64,000 nt of DNA from NCBI GenBank assembly GCA_036802945.1, contig DAIRVG010000002.1:1-64000 (forward strand), read 5' to 3'. Below the pieces are notes generated by a model. That model did not search any database and was not told the DNA's origin. It saw nothing but the letters and a program-made list of their open reading frames with translations. Of the stretch, positions 55,066 to 63,633 are shown piece by piece (position 1 is the stretch's first letter; every line of letters starts with the position of its first letter). The DNA is from Gp6-AA40 sp036802945. GTDB lineage: Bacteria > Acidobacteriota > Vicinamibacteria > Vicinamibacterales > UBA2999. A program made the position numbers and the translations under genes.

Positions 55066-55084
55066 CGCGAGGTATATCCTCGCG
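55066..55084 (+). promoter_or_regulatory. Hairpin touching the ribosome site of TonB receptor 3
   Basis: CGCGAGG, TATAT, CCTCGCG form a 7-bp stem that ends where the GGGAGGT ribosome site begins, 8 bases before the ATG. Folding could hide or present the ribosome site. Confidence 0.55.
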
Positions 55085-55092
55085 GGAGGTGA

Positions 55093-57969
55093 ATGATGAC
55101 GTCGTCGAACCCCAGGCGATTGATGTTGGGCCTTGCCATTCTGTTCTTTCCAGTTCTCGCATTTGCGCAGGAAGCGACGGTAAGCGGCACAGTGGAAGAT
55201 TCGACAGGCGGTGTCCTGCCGGGCGTCACCGTGACGGCAGTGAGCGCGACCACCGGCAACACCTTTCTCGGCGTGACCGACGAGCGCGGCACCTTTCGGG
55301 TGCCGGTCCGCGTCGGCCGCTACAAGATGACGATGGAACTACCCGGCTTTGCGACCGTCGCCCAGGAATTCGAGGCGCTGGTCGGGCAGACCATTACGAT
55401 CAACTCGCAGATGAAGCCGTCGACGGTTCAGGAATCGGTGACCGTTACAGGCGAAGCCCCGCTGATTGAAACGACCTCGTCGACGCTGGCGGGCAACATC
55501 GATCCGCGGCAGACCAAGGATCTGCCGGTGAACGGCGGGAACTGGCTGGACCTGTCGCTCCTCGCGCCGGGCAACCGGTCGAACGGCCTTGATCCGAATA
55601 CGCCGACCGCGCGGCAGCGCTTCGACTTTCAGTTGAACATCGACGGGCAGCAGGTCACCAACAACGGACGAGCGGGTGCCCAGAACCCCCGTGTGTCGCA
55701 GGAAGCGGTCGGGGAGTTTCAGTTCGTGGCAAGCCGATGGGACGCGTCCCAGGGACGGTCGAACGGCGTACTGGTGAACGCGGTAACCAAGTCGGGAAGC
55801 AATACCTCCACTGGCAGCTTCACCGCCAGTTTCCGTAGCGACAAGTTCAACGCGGAGGACTTCGTCCAGAAGCGGGTGCTCCCGTACAAGAACCAGCGGT
55901 TCAACGGCACATATGGCGGACCACTTCGAAAGGATCAGGCGCACTACTTCGTCTACTACGAGCGCGAGAGCGAGCCGTCGACGATTACCTTCAATAGCCC
56001 GTATCCTTCGTTCAACATCGATCAGACGAGAGATGTTCTCGACTGGAACGGGGGCGCGCGCCTCGACTTTCAGGTGGGAGCGCAGCAGCATCTGATGATT
56101 CGCGGGACCAAGTGGCATCGCACGGATCCGGCGTATTCGGCCCTGAACGGCGCCACCAGCCATCCGTCCGCTCAGGGCTTCTCCTCTGCACAGTCCGACA
56201 CCTTCTTCGCAACCTTTTCGAAGGTGCTGGGGAGTCGGGGGCTGAACGAGATCAAGGGCGGGTTTACCGGCGCCACCGAAAGGAATCGCAGCGTCGTCAC
56301 CTGGACCGGTCATCCTCAGGCAGCCGTGGCAGGCGTCACGAACGGGGCGCCACGTATCAATTTCAACGGCTACGCCTTTGGAAACAACAACACGAACTGG
56401 CCCCAGACGCTGGGACAGCAGGTGATCTCGATTCGAGACGATTTCGCCTACTCGTTCAGCAAGGGCGGGCGCCACGATATCAAGACCGGCGCCGAGCTCC
56501 TTAACACCTTCTTCTACCTTTACAACTGCCGCCCGTGCGTCGGGATCTATGACGCCTCGACCGCACGGCCGCCCGCGAACATCGAGCAGCTCATGCCGGT
56601 GTGGAACAACCCGAACACGTGGAATCTCAACGCGCTGAACCCGCTCATCCGCTCCTATCAGATCGGCGTTGGAGAGTTCGGTGGCCAGGCGCGGCGAAAA
56701 ACCGTTGCCACGTGGATACAGGACGACTGGCAGTTGATGCGAAGGCTGACGCTGAACCTCGGATTACGCTACGACCTGCAACCAAATTCGTTCGCGAATT
56801 TCATCGAGGTCTATCCGATCCTGAAGAAGGACCGGTCGAACGACAAGACGAACTTCGGCCCACGGGCCGGCTTTGCGTACAACGTCAACGACCGGATGGT
56901 GATTCGTGGCGGAGCAGGCCGTTACTACGGTCAGGTCGTCGACAATCTCACCTCGTTCACCCTCTCGGCGGCGACAACGTACGTCGCGCAGGTCTTCAAC
57001 GACGGCCGGCCGGACTTCGCGAGCAACCCCTTCAACGGGCCTCTGCCGACTCTCGAGCAGTTGAGGAGGTCGGGCATCGCACAGAGCACCGGGTCCGCCA
57101 TCGCGACTCCGTACATGAAGATGCCATACAGCTGGAGTTCCTCAATCGGGTTCCAGCGGCAAATAGGCAGCACCATGGCGCTCACCTCAGACTTCAACTT
57201 CGTTGGAGCGCGCCAAGAGCGGCTTGGGCTGACGAATCTGAATCTGAGCTACAACCCGGCCACCGGTCTGAACTATCCGTCTACCGATCTTTCGCGGCGG
57301 CCGATTCCGGGGTGGGCGCTGACGGGAGTCTCGGTGAACACCGGCCGGTCCAACTATCGTGGGTTGGAGACCGCGTTCAACAAGCGGATGGCTAACCACT
57401 ACCAGTTCTCGGCCACCTATACGTTCGCGGGCTTGTGGGACGACGACGCGCAGCCCTACCTTGTGGACTGCACGAAAGAGACCGCGGAATCATGGTGCAC
57501 GATGGGACCACTGCCCTTCAAAGTGGCTCCCGATCTGGGTGGCGAATACGGACTGGCGACCTCCGATCAGCGGCATCGCGCAGTCTTCAACGGAATCTTC
57601 GAACTTCCGAAGGGTTTCCTGGCGAGCGGCCTGTACTTCTTCGGATCGGGCGCCAGGGCGGGCGTGACTTCCGGTGGCGACCGCCGGGGCATTGGTGCGG
57701 CGACCGGCAGCCGTCTCCGCGCGGACGGAACGCTCGTGCCGCGCAACAACTTCGTCGGTGACCCGATTCACAGGGTCGACTTGCGCATCTCAAAGGTCTT
57801 CCCTATCGGTCCCCGATTCAAGATTGAAGGGCTGATCGACGCGTTCAACCTGTTCAACCGCGAGAACTACAACGCTTACACGTTGACCGAAACGAGCCCG
57901 CTGCTTGGGCAAGGCTCGGATGGCAGCCTGGCGCGCAGGCTCCAGATGGGGTTCCGCGTGACATTTTGA
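55093..57969 (+). CDS. Oar-like TonB-dependent receptor with carboxypeptidase-regulatory domain (3)
   Basis: 958 residues; ATG 55093 or 55096. The signal peptide ends at FAQ (about residue 26). Then come the regulatory Ig-like domain (SGTVEDSTGGVLPGVTV), plug (GEAPLIETTSSTLAGNID, DLPVNGGNW) and a barrel ending in MGFRVTF. ELPVNGRNW of the other receptors is DLPVNGGNW here. The loop YNCRPCVG could hold a disulfide. It resembles receptor 1 in its plug and end, yet the promoter-leader of receptor 1 is absent. It is followed by three hairpins and then the octaheme cytochrome gene. Confidence 0.92.
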   Translation: MMTSSNPRRLMLGLAILFFPVLAFAQEATVSGTVEDSTGGVLPGVTVTAVSATTGNTFLGVTDERGTFRVPVRVGRYKMTMELPGFATVAQEFEALVGQTITINSQMKPSTVQESVTVTGEAPLIETTSSTLAGNIDPRQTKDLPVNGGNWLDLSLLAPGNRSNGLDPNTPTARQRFDFQLNIDGQQVTNNGRAGAQNPRVSQEAVGEFQFVASRWDASQGRSNGVLVNAVTKSGSNTSTGSFTASFRSDKFNAEDFVQKRVLPYKNQRFNGTYGGPLRKDQAHYFVYYERESEPSTITFNSPYPSFNIDQTRDVLDWNGGARLDFQVGAQQHLMIRGTKWHRTDPAYSALNGATSHPSAQGFSSAQSDTFFATFSKVLGSRGLNEIKGGFTGATERNRSVVTWTGHPQAAVAGVTNGAPRINFNGYAFGNNNTNWPQTLGQQVISIRDDFAYSFSKGGRHDIKTGAELLNTFFYLYNCRPCVGIYDASTARPPANIEQLMPVWNNPNTWNLNALNPLIRSYQIGVGEFGGQARRKTVATWIQDDWQLMRRLTLNLGLRYDLQPNSFANFIEVYPILKKDRSNDKTNFGPRAGFAYNVNDRMVIRGGAGRYYGQVVDNLTSFTLSAATTYVAQVFNDGRPDFASNPFNGPLPTLEQLRRSGIAQSTGSAIATPYMKMPYSWSSSIGFQRQIGSTMALTSDFNFVGARQERLGLTNLNLSYNPATGLNYPSTDLSRRPIPGWALTGVSVNTGRSNYRGLETAFNKRMANHYQFSATYTFAGLWDDDAQPYLVDCTKETAESWCTMGPLPFKVAPDLGGEYGLATSDQRHRAVFNGIFELPKGFLASGLYFFGSGARAGVTSGGDRRGIGAATGSRLRADGTLVPRNNFVGDPIHRVDLRISKVFPIGPRFKIEGLIDAFNLFNRENYNAYTLTETSPLLGQGSDGSLARRLQMGFRVTF

Positions 57970-57971
57970 TC

Positions 57972-58060
57972 CGCGGACCTGGAAGGTCCGCGCCGCTCTG
58001 AACCGCGGACCCGCCGCCTTCGCCGCTACGCGGCTTCGGCGAGCCAAGGGAGGGTCCGCG
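57972..58060. repeat. Two nested GGACC/GGTCC palindromes after TonB receptor 3
   Basis: CGCGGACC...GGTCCGCG (57972-57992) and a longer inverted pair CGCGGACCC (58004-58012) with GGGTCCGCG (58052-58060) enclosing a GC-rich inner hairpin. The same GGACC/GGTCC stem occurs in the terminator at 48775. These look like copies of dispersed intergenic repeats. Confidence 0.7.
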
Positions 58061-58070
58061 CCACAGTGAA

Positions 58071-58105
58071 GGCCGGACGGGTTCATCCCGCCCGGCCTTT
58101 TGTGT
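58071..58105 (+). terminator. Rho-independent terminator of TonB receptor 3
   Basis: GGCCGGACGGG and CCCGCCCGGCC pair with one mismatch around TTCAT and are followed by TTTTGTGTTATTT. It lies about 100 bases after the receptor stop and before the octaheme gene. Confidence 0.8.
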
Positions 58106-58129
58106 TATTTCGTTCCAGGAATGTTCACG

Positions 58130-60064
58130 ATGCGCGGGTTGACGTGCGCGAGCCTGCTTCTCTTTTCCACGGCGCTGGGCTGGTCCATCATCAGCGCGCG
58201 CGAGCCGCGCATTCCAGAAGCCCAGGTCACCTACAGACCGATCCAGATTCAGGAGGGTGGATACGTGTCTTCGGACACGTGCAAAGCCTGTCACCCCGCC
58301 CAGTACGAAGCCTGGCACGGCTCGTTTCACCGCACGATGACCCAATTGCCGACGACGGACACCGTGCGCGCGGACTTCGATGGCGTACGCGTGACCGACC
58401 TGCCGGGCAACCCGATCGATCTCGAGTTGCGTGAAAACGAGTTCTGGGCGGAGTTCGGCGATCCCGACTGGAAGAGCAGCGGGGCGGGCGAGCGGCCGCG
58501 CATCAGGCGCCAGATCGTGATGCTCACCGGATCGCACTATCAGCAGGTGTACTGGTACCGCACCGACCGGACTCGCGTAGTCGGCCAGTTACCGGCGACG
58601 TATCTGATCAATGAAAGGCGATGGATCCCGCGCGATTCCGCCCTGCTGCACCCGCCGGTGGAGAAGCCCGGTTCGGAGACGGGGCGATGGAATGCCATCT
58701 GTGTCAATTGCCATGCGACAGACGGCAAACGAAGGTTCGATGCGCCGGCCGACGTCGAGACGGTTGGAGCGTCCTCAATGACTGCCGACACCAGGGTCGG
58801 GGAATTCGGTATCGCTTGCGAGGCCTGTCATGGACCGGCGGCCGAGCATGCCCGTCAGAACCGCAACCCGATGCGCCGCTACTGGCAGTACCTGACCGGC
58901 AAGGCCGACCGGAGCGCGATTGTTCAACCCGCACAGTTGAATCCGGTGCTCTCGTCACAGGTCTGCGGCCAGTGTCACGGCGTGTGGGAGTTCTTCGATC
59001 AGGAGGCGGAACGCCAGGCGAACTCGATCGGGCTGAAGTACCGTCCAGGCGACGAGCTCCGGGAAACGCGCGTTGTCGTGCAACCCGCGAAGAACCAGGA
59101 TTCGCCGACCGTACGGGCCATTCTCGACGCGTACCCTGGGTACCTGAACGATTCATTCTGGTCGGACGGCATGATTCGAGTGTCGGGGCGTGAGTACAAC
59201 GGGCTGATTGACTCGCCCTGCTTCAGGAACGCTACCGACGAGAAGCACACCTTGACCTGCTTTTCGTGCCACACGATGCACAAGACCCCCGACGATCCCC
59301 GCCCGATCGCGGAGTGGGCCGATACCCACCAGGTCGCGGCTGGAATGGACAGCAACGGCGCGTGCCTGCAATGCCACGCCGCGATCGGGACCAACGTGCC
59401 CGCGCACACGAAGCACCAGCCGGCATCCACCGGCAGCTCCTGCTACAACTGCCACATGCCGTACACGACGTACGGGCTTCTGAGGGCGCTGAGGAGCCAT
59501 CAGATCAGCAGCCCCACCGTTGCCGCAAGTATCGAAACCGGGCGGCCGAATGCCTGTAACTCGTGCCATCTCGACAAGACGTTGGCCTGGACATCCGACT
59601 ATCTCGAGAGATGGTACGCAACGCCGAAGGTCAGACTGAGCGACGATGAGCAAACGGTTGCAGCATCGCTGTTGTGGCTCCTCAACGGTGACGCGGGGCA
59701 GCGGGCGGTGGCGGCATGGAGCATGGGATGGGCGCCGGCCCAGCGCGTCTCAGGCACCGGGTGGATGGGCGTTCCTCTTGCGATGCTCCTGAACGATCCG
59801 TACGACGCCGTCCGGCTGATCGCCCACCGGTCGCTGCGCTCGCTCCCTGGTTTCGACGGATTCCAGTCCGATTTTCTCGCTCCTTCCAGTGAGCGGATCG
59901 GAGACACGGTGAGGGCACTGGACCAGTGGCGGCGCACGCTCCGGCCCGGCGACCGGAGGACCGACCCCGCCCTCCTGCTCGACGCGGCTGGTTCTCCCAG
60001 GATGGACGCAATCATCAGGCTCGGCCTGCAGCGGAACGATCGCCCTGTCGTCCTCAGGGAATGA
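58130..60064 (+). CDS. Secreted octaheme c-type cytochrome
   Basis: 644 residues from ATG 58130; ATG 58121 and 58100 are in frame. Signal segment about residues 5-23. Eight CXXCH motifs begin at Cys 51, 191, 230, 279, 377, 412, 438 and 476. The last ~160 residues lack hemes and form helices like HEAT or TPR repeats. The layout is like multiheme proteins of the cytochrome c554/NrfA-related group, but I cannot place it in a named enzyme. It would act as a periplasmic or outer-membrane electron conduit or a reductase. A small membrane protein gene starts four bases after its stop. Confidence 0.88.
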   Translation: MRGLTCASLLLFSTALGWSIISAREPRIPEAQVTYRPIQIQEGGYVSSDTCKACHPAQYEAWHGSFHRTMTQLPTTDTVRADFDGVRVTDLPGNPIDLELRENEFWAEFGDPDWKSSGAGERPRIRRQIVMLTGSHYQQVYWYRTDRTRVVGQLPATYLINERRWIPRDSALLHPPVEKPGSETGRWNAICVNCHATDGKRRFDAPADVETVGASSMTADTRVGEFGIACEACHGPAAEHARQNRNPMRRYWQYLTGKADRSAIVQPAQLNPVLSSQVCGQCHGVWEFFDQEAERQANSIGLKYRPGDELRETRVVVQPAKNQDSPTVRAILDAYPGYLNDSFWSDGMIRVSGREYNGLIDSPCFRNATDEKHTLTCFSCHTMHKTPDDPRPIAEWADTHQVAAGMDSNGACLQCHAAIGTNVPAHTKHQPASTGSSCYNCHMPYTTYGLLRALRSHQISSPTVAASIETGRPNACNSCHLDKTLAWTSDYLERWYATPKVRLSDDEQTVAASLLWLLNGDAGQRAVAAWSMGWAPAQRVSGTGWMGVPLAMLLNDPYDAVRLIAHRSLRSLPGFDGFQSDFLAPSSERIGDTVRALDQWRRTLRPGDRRTDPALLLDAAGSPRMDAIIRLGLQRNDRPVVLRE

Positions 60065-60068
60065 GGAA

Positions 60069-60566
60069 ATGGCGGAACGGGATTACGCTCGCCGGCACCT
60101 GCGTTTCGGATGGTGGTCGCTGCTGTTCTTCACGATGCTCGGGCTCATGCTGGAGTCGCTCCACGGCTTCAAGGTGCCTGCATATCTTGACACGTCGAAC
60201 GAAACGCGGCGCCTCATGTGGACCCTTGCTCACGCCCACGGCACGTTGCTGTCAATCGTCCACGTGATTTTTGGTCTGTACGTACGAGTTGCTCCGGAAA
60301 TGAGCGCGGGTAGCCGCCCGCTGATTTCGTGGTGCCTGATCGGCGCGTCACTTTTGCTTCCCGGGGGCTTCTTCTTCGGAGGAGCCGTGTTCTACGGCGG
60401 CGATCCGGGCGTTGGCGTGCTGCTTGTGCCCATCGGTGCCGTGTCGATGATGATCGCGGTCTTCCTGCTTGCCCGGATGGCGGCTTCAGCCGGGCAGGAG
60501 AGTGCGAGTCCCAGCGAGGGCACGCGGCCGCGACAGGACCGTTCCCGCGGCACGAGTAGAAGGTGA
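60069..60566 (+). CDS. Small integral membrane protein coupled to the octaheme gene
   Basis: 165 residues with about four membrane helices (around 14-32, 52-72, 84-104, 112-132) and a polar C-terminal tail. Histidines in LAHAHGTLLSIVHVIFGLY could bind heme b or a metal, which would suit a quinol link to the octaheme cytochrome. I do not recognise the family. It follows the cytochrome stop by four bases and almost certainly belongs to the same operon. Confidence 0.75.
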   Translation: MAERDYARRHLRFGWWSLLFFTMLGLMLESLHGFKVPAYLDTSNETRRLMWTLAHAHGTLLSIVHVIFGLYVRVAPEMSAGSRPLISWCLIGASLLLPGGFFFGGAVFYGGDPGVGVLLVPIGAVSMMIAVFLLARMAASAGQESASPSEGTRPRQDRSRGTSRR

Positions 60567-60582
60567 GCTCACCGCTAGTACA

Positions 60583-60638
60583 TAAAAAATCCCAACTCCC
60601 AGGACGGCCGCTCGGGAGCGACGCCTTGGGAGTTGGGA
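60583..60638 (-). terminator. Rho-independent terminator of the NHL gene operon
   Basis: On the minus strand TCCCAACTCCCA (60638-60627) pairs perfectly with TGGGAGTTGGGA (60601-60590), followed by TTTTTTATG (60589-60581). The 12-bp stem and T tract fit termination after the 60660 gene. The loop includes an extra GC-rich stem. Confidence 0.85.
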
Positions 60639-60659
60639 CTGGGAACCGACTGGAAGGGT

Positions 60660-61748
60660 CTACCGCGTGCCCGTCGCTGCCGGACGGAGCGTCAGCTTCT
60701 GCACACGCCAGTTTCCGAGCTCACCAACGTACAGCTCGTTCTCGCTGCGACAGTCGATTGCGTTGACGGTGCCAAACTCCTTGAGCAACTTGCCGGCGCG
60801 CCCGAACTTCCCAACGATCTTTCCGTCGAGCGTCATTTTGAGGATCTCGCCGTCGTAGTCGAGGTTGTTGGGCGGGTTCGAGTTCGACACATACATGACC
60901 TGCCGCGGTCCAGGCGTCACGCAGATCGCCCAGGGCGTGCCGACATTGCGGAACTGCGTCTTGAAGTTCCCGTCCGAGTCGAACACCTGGATCCGCTTGT
61001 TGTCGCGATCGGCGACGTAGACGGTGCCCGTAGCATCAATGGCGATCCCGTGCACGACGTTGAACTGACCCGGGCCGGTGCCTCGTGAGCCCCAGTTCTT
61101 GATCCACGTGCCGTTCTTGTCGTACTTTGCNNNNNNNNNNNNNNNNNNNNNNNNNNNNNNNNNNNNNNNNNNNNNNNNNNNNNNNNNNNNNNNNNNNNNN
61201 NNNNNNNNNNNNNNNNNNNNNNNNNNNNNNGGCTGCGGAGGCATTCCCGGCACAAGCGCCCACGTGTCGGGTCGCGGGAACATCGGGGCCTGAGGAACAT
61301 TCATCGCCTCGGGCTTTCTGCTCAGGACCATCTGAATCCGCCCGTTCGGGTCGAACTTGACGACCTGGGTCGACATCTGATCGACGATCCAGATGTTGTC
61401 CTGGGGATCGACGCGAACCTGCTGCGCCTCCAGGAACCCATAGGCGCCCTGACCCATCTCACGAACGAACTTGCCGGTTCGATCGAACTGGAACAGCCGG
61501 GAGCCACCGTGGGACACGGCCCGTGACCCCGCAGTCGTGATCACCGGCGTCCCGGTTCGGGTGTAAACGAAGATGTCACCCTTCGAGTTCGTGGCCACGC
61601 CGGCCGCTTCGCCCAGGTAGGTATTTGGCGGAAGCGTGAGCGGTTCGACGGCGTCGTACGGAATTTCAGGGAAGTTCAGTTGCGCTGACAGCACACCACT
61701 GAACGCAAGCGTCGCCGCGATCAGTGCAGTCGGTAGGAATCGTCTCAT
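60660..61748 (-). CDS. Secreted NHL-repeat beta-propeller protein (1), internal gap
   Basis: About 362 residues from ATG 61748 behind GGTGGAGG. The signal peptide ends near LSAQ. NHL-type repeats are recognisable: AAGVATNSKGDIFVYTR, EAQQVRVDPQDNIWIVDQ, VVHGIAIDATGTVYVADRD. It should form a six-bladed propeller, as in secreted SMP-30-like or peptidyl-glycine lyase proteins, but no catalytic motif is sure. The middle is lost in a 100-N gap; comparison with the neighbour suggests about 29 residues are missing. It starts 12 bases after the stop of the paralogue, so both are in one operon. Confidence 0.82.
   Translation of the reverse strand: MRRFLPTALIAATLAFSGVLSAQLNFPEIPYDAVEPLTLPPNTYLGEAAGVATNSKGDIFVYTRTGTPVITTAGSRAVSHGGSRLFQFDRTGKFVREMGQGAYGFLEAQQVRVDPQDNIWIVDQMSTQVVKFDPNGRIQMVLSRKPEAMNVPQAPMFPRPDTWALVPGMPPQXXXXXXXXXXXXXXXXXXXXXXXXXXXXXXXXXXAKYDKNGTWIKNWGSRGTGPGQFNVVHGIAIDATGTVYVADRDNKRIQVFDSDGNFKTQFRNVGTPWAICVTPGPRQVMYVSNSNPPNNLDYDGEILKMTLDGKIVGKFGRAGKLLKEFGTVNAIDCRSENELYVGELGNWRVQKLTLRPAATGTR
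61131..61230. other. Assembly gap (100 N)
   Basis: Exactly 100 N inside the first NHL gene. By comparison with the neighbouring paralogue, about 29 residues (87 bases) should lie between the flanks, so here the gap is close to its true size. Confidence 0.99.
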
Positions 61749-61760
61749 GGGATCCTCCAC

Positions 61761-62810
61761 CTAACGTGCCGAGGCCGTGGTCGTGGTCTGACGCAGGCGG
61801 ATCTTCTGCACTCGCCAGGCCGAGATCTCAGAGACGACGAGCTCGTCCGGGTTGCGGCAGTCAATGCCATGCACCGTCTGGAACTGGCCGATTGCTTTCC
61901 CGGCCTTGCCGAACTTCCCGATAATGCGCCCGTCCAGCTCCATCTTGTAGATCTCACCGGAGATCGCCCACGAGGCCGCGGGGTTGGCGTCGGGATTCGA
62001 ATTCGACGAGAACAGGTACTGGTGCGGCCCAGGCGAGACGCACACTTCCCAAGGACTGCCGACGTTGTCGTAGATCGCCCGAAGCACCAGGTTGTTGTCG
62101 AACACCTGGATCCGCGCGTTGCCGCGGTCTGCCACGTACAGGTTGCCCTGCCCATCGACGGCGAGACCATGCGGCGTGTTGAACTGGTAGGGCTCGCTCC
62201 CGCGAATTGCGCTCCCCACCTCTCGGATGTACCGCCCGTTCTTGTCGAACTTCACGACCCGATGGTTGATGTATCCATCGGACACGAAGATGTTGCCCTG
62301 CGGATCCCACCCGACGTCGGTTGGCCGGGCGAAGATGTATCGCTGGGCCGGAGGAGGATCGCCCTGCGGTGTGGAGACGGCACCTTCGACGGCCTCGGGC
62401 CGGCGGCCCAGGACCATCAGAACACGTGAACCATCAGGGTTGAACTTGATGACCATGTTCGTCCCCTCGTCCACGACCCACACGTTGTCTTCCTTGTCGA
62501 CGCGCACCTTGTGCGCAAACTCGAACCCATAGATGCCCTGGCCCCATTCGCGCACGAAGGTGCCGGTCTGGTCGAACTCGAACAGGCGGGTGTCGTCTCT
62601 GCGGTGGTAGACGAACACATGCCCCTTCGAATTGGTCGCGACGCCCATGCTCTCGCCGAGATAGACGTCCGGCGGCATCTTCAAGAAGTTCGGAACCGAT
62701 TCAAACGGGATTTCCGGGACGTTCTCCGCCTTCGCTTTGGTCTGAGCCAAGGCTGGCACGGCAAGTAAGAGGGCCGCGAGAACCACGCAGCCGTTCACGC
62801 ATCGAGTCAT
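61761..62810 (-). CDS. Secreted NHL-repeat beta-propeller protein (2)
   Basis: 349 residues; ATG 62810 behind GGAGGC. The signal peptide ends near ALAQ. The same repeat series as the neighbour is seen (MGVATNSKGHVFVYHR, AHKVRVDKEDNVWVVDEG, TPHGLAVDGQGNLYVADRG), with the block ARPTDVGWDPQGNIFVSDGY that the neighbour lacks because of the gap. Both proteins end in (W)RVQK(L/I) strands, so they are tandem duplicates. Binding or turnover of an extracellular small molecule or glycan is possible but unproven. Confidence 0.85.
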   Translation of the reverse strand: MTRCVNGCVVLAALLLAVPALAQTKAKAENVPEIPFESVPNFLKMPPDVYLGESMGVATNSKGHVFVYHRRDDTRLFEFDQTGTFVREWGQGIYGFEFAHKVRVDKEDNVWVVDEGTNMVIKFNPDGSRVLMVLGRRPEAVEGAVSTPQGDPPPAQRYIFARPTDVGWDPQGNIFVSDGYINHRVVKFDKNGRYIREVGSAIRGSEPYQFNTPHGLAVDGQGNLYVADRGNARIQVFDNNLVLRAIYDNVGSPWEVCVSPGPHQYLFSSNSNPDANPAASWAISGEIYKMELDGRIIGKFGKAGKAIGQFQTVHGIDCRNPDELVVSEISAWRVQKIRLRQTTTTASAR

Positions 62811-63072
62811 ATGAGCCTCCGAGAGTGCTGCAGGCCATCCACGGTATGCCGATCCGGAGTCGGTCTCAGCGAGGTTGTGTATTCAGCGATCACGCGAATT
62901 GACGTTCCGGGCGTGGGTTCGCACCGTCATGTATATACCCGCGGAGCCCCGCGTTCAAGGGCAAAACCGTGGGACTGCGCAGCACCAGGGATGCGACATC
63001 TGGCGACAATTCAAGGCATTAGCGGGCATGGTCGCGCCCGGTAACCCCGGTTCGAGGCAGAAACGACAGCGG

Positions 63073-63633
63073 CTACTGTCGCAAAGGCTTGAGCGCGTCC
63101 GTCCAGCGGAGCAGCTCGTCGAGCACGACTGTCGCCGCTTTGTCGTGCGTTTCGTTGTTCTTGAAGACGCCGTTCTCCATCAGCTGCGTGACGAAGGGAA
63201 TAGTGACCGCCTCCGCCATCGGCATCATCTTGAGGCCGGTCACCATCAGCCGTTCGGTCTGCAGCGCGCGGGTGCCGGCCGAGACCCCGCCGTAGCTGAC
63301 AAACGCGCACGCCTTGTAGTTCCACTCGTGGTACAGGTGGTCGAGCGCGTTCAACAGGGCCGGGGGCATGGTGTAGTTGTATTCGGACGTGACGAACACG
63401 AACGCGTCGGAGGCGCCGACGATTGCGCTCCACGCCTTGGTCGTCTCCTGCTGGTACTTGCGGAGACGAGGGTGATGAGGCTCGCTTAGCAGCGGCAGGT
63501 TCACGTTCTTGAGATCCACGAGCTGGACGTCGAACTTGCCGTGCTCCTTCGCGCGCGTCGTGAACCATCGCGCGATCGGTTCCCCGACGCGCCCCTCGCG
63601 AACGCTGGCGATGATGACGCTGAGTTTGGACAT
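63073..63633 (-). CDS. NADPH-dependent FMN reductase
   Basis: 186 residues from ATG 63633; the first base of the ATG is the last base of the argG stop (TGATG). A GTG three bases earlier is also possible. The flavodoxin-like fold is shown by SVIIASVREGRVGEPIARW, the FMN loop VTSEYNYTMPPALLNALDHL and VSYGGVSAGTRALQ. Members reduce FMN, quinones or azo compounds with NAD(P)H. It is cotranscribed after argG, a link that may have arisen through a repeat insertion at the junction. Confidence 0.93.
   Translation of the reverse strand: MSKLSVIIASVREGRVGEPIARWFTTRAKEHGKFDVQLVDLKNVNLPLLSEPHHPRLRKYQQETTKAWSAIVGASDAFVFVTSEYNYTMPPALLNALDHLYHEWNYKACAFVSYGGVSAGTRALQTERLMVTGLKMMPMAEAVTIPFVTQLMENGVFKNNETHDKAATVVLDELLRWTDALKPLRQ

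Noticed and set aside
63040..63072. CCGGTTCGAGGC resembling a tRNA T-loop
   Set aside because: No acceptor, D or anticodon stem can be formed with the bases around it.
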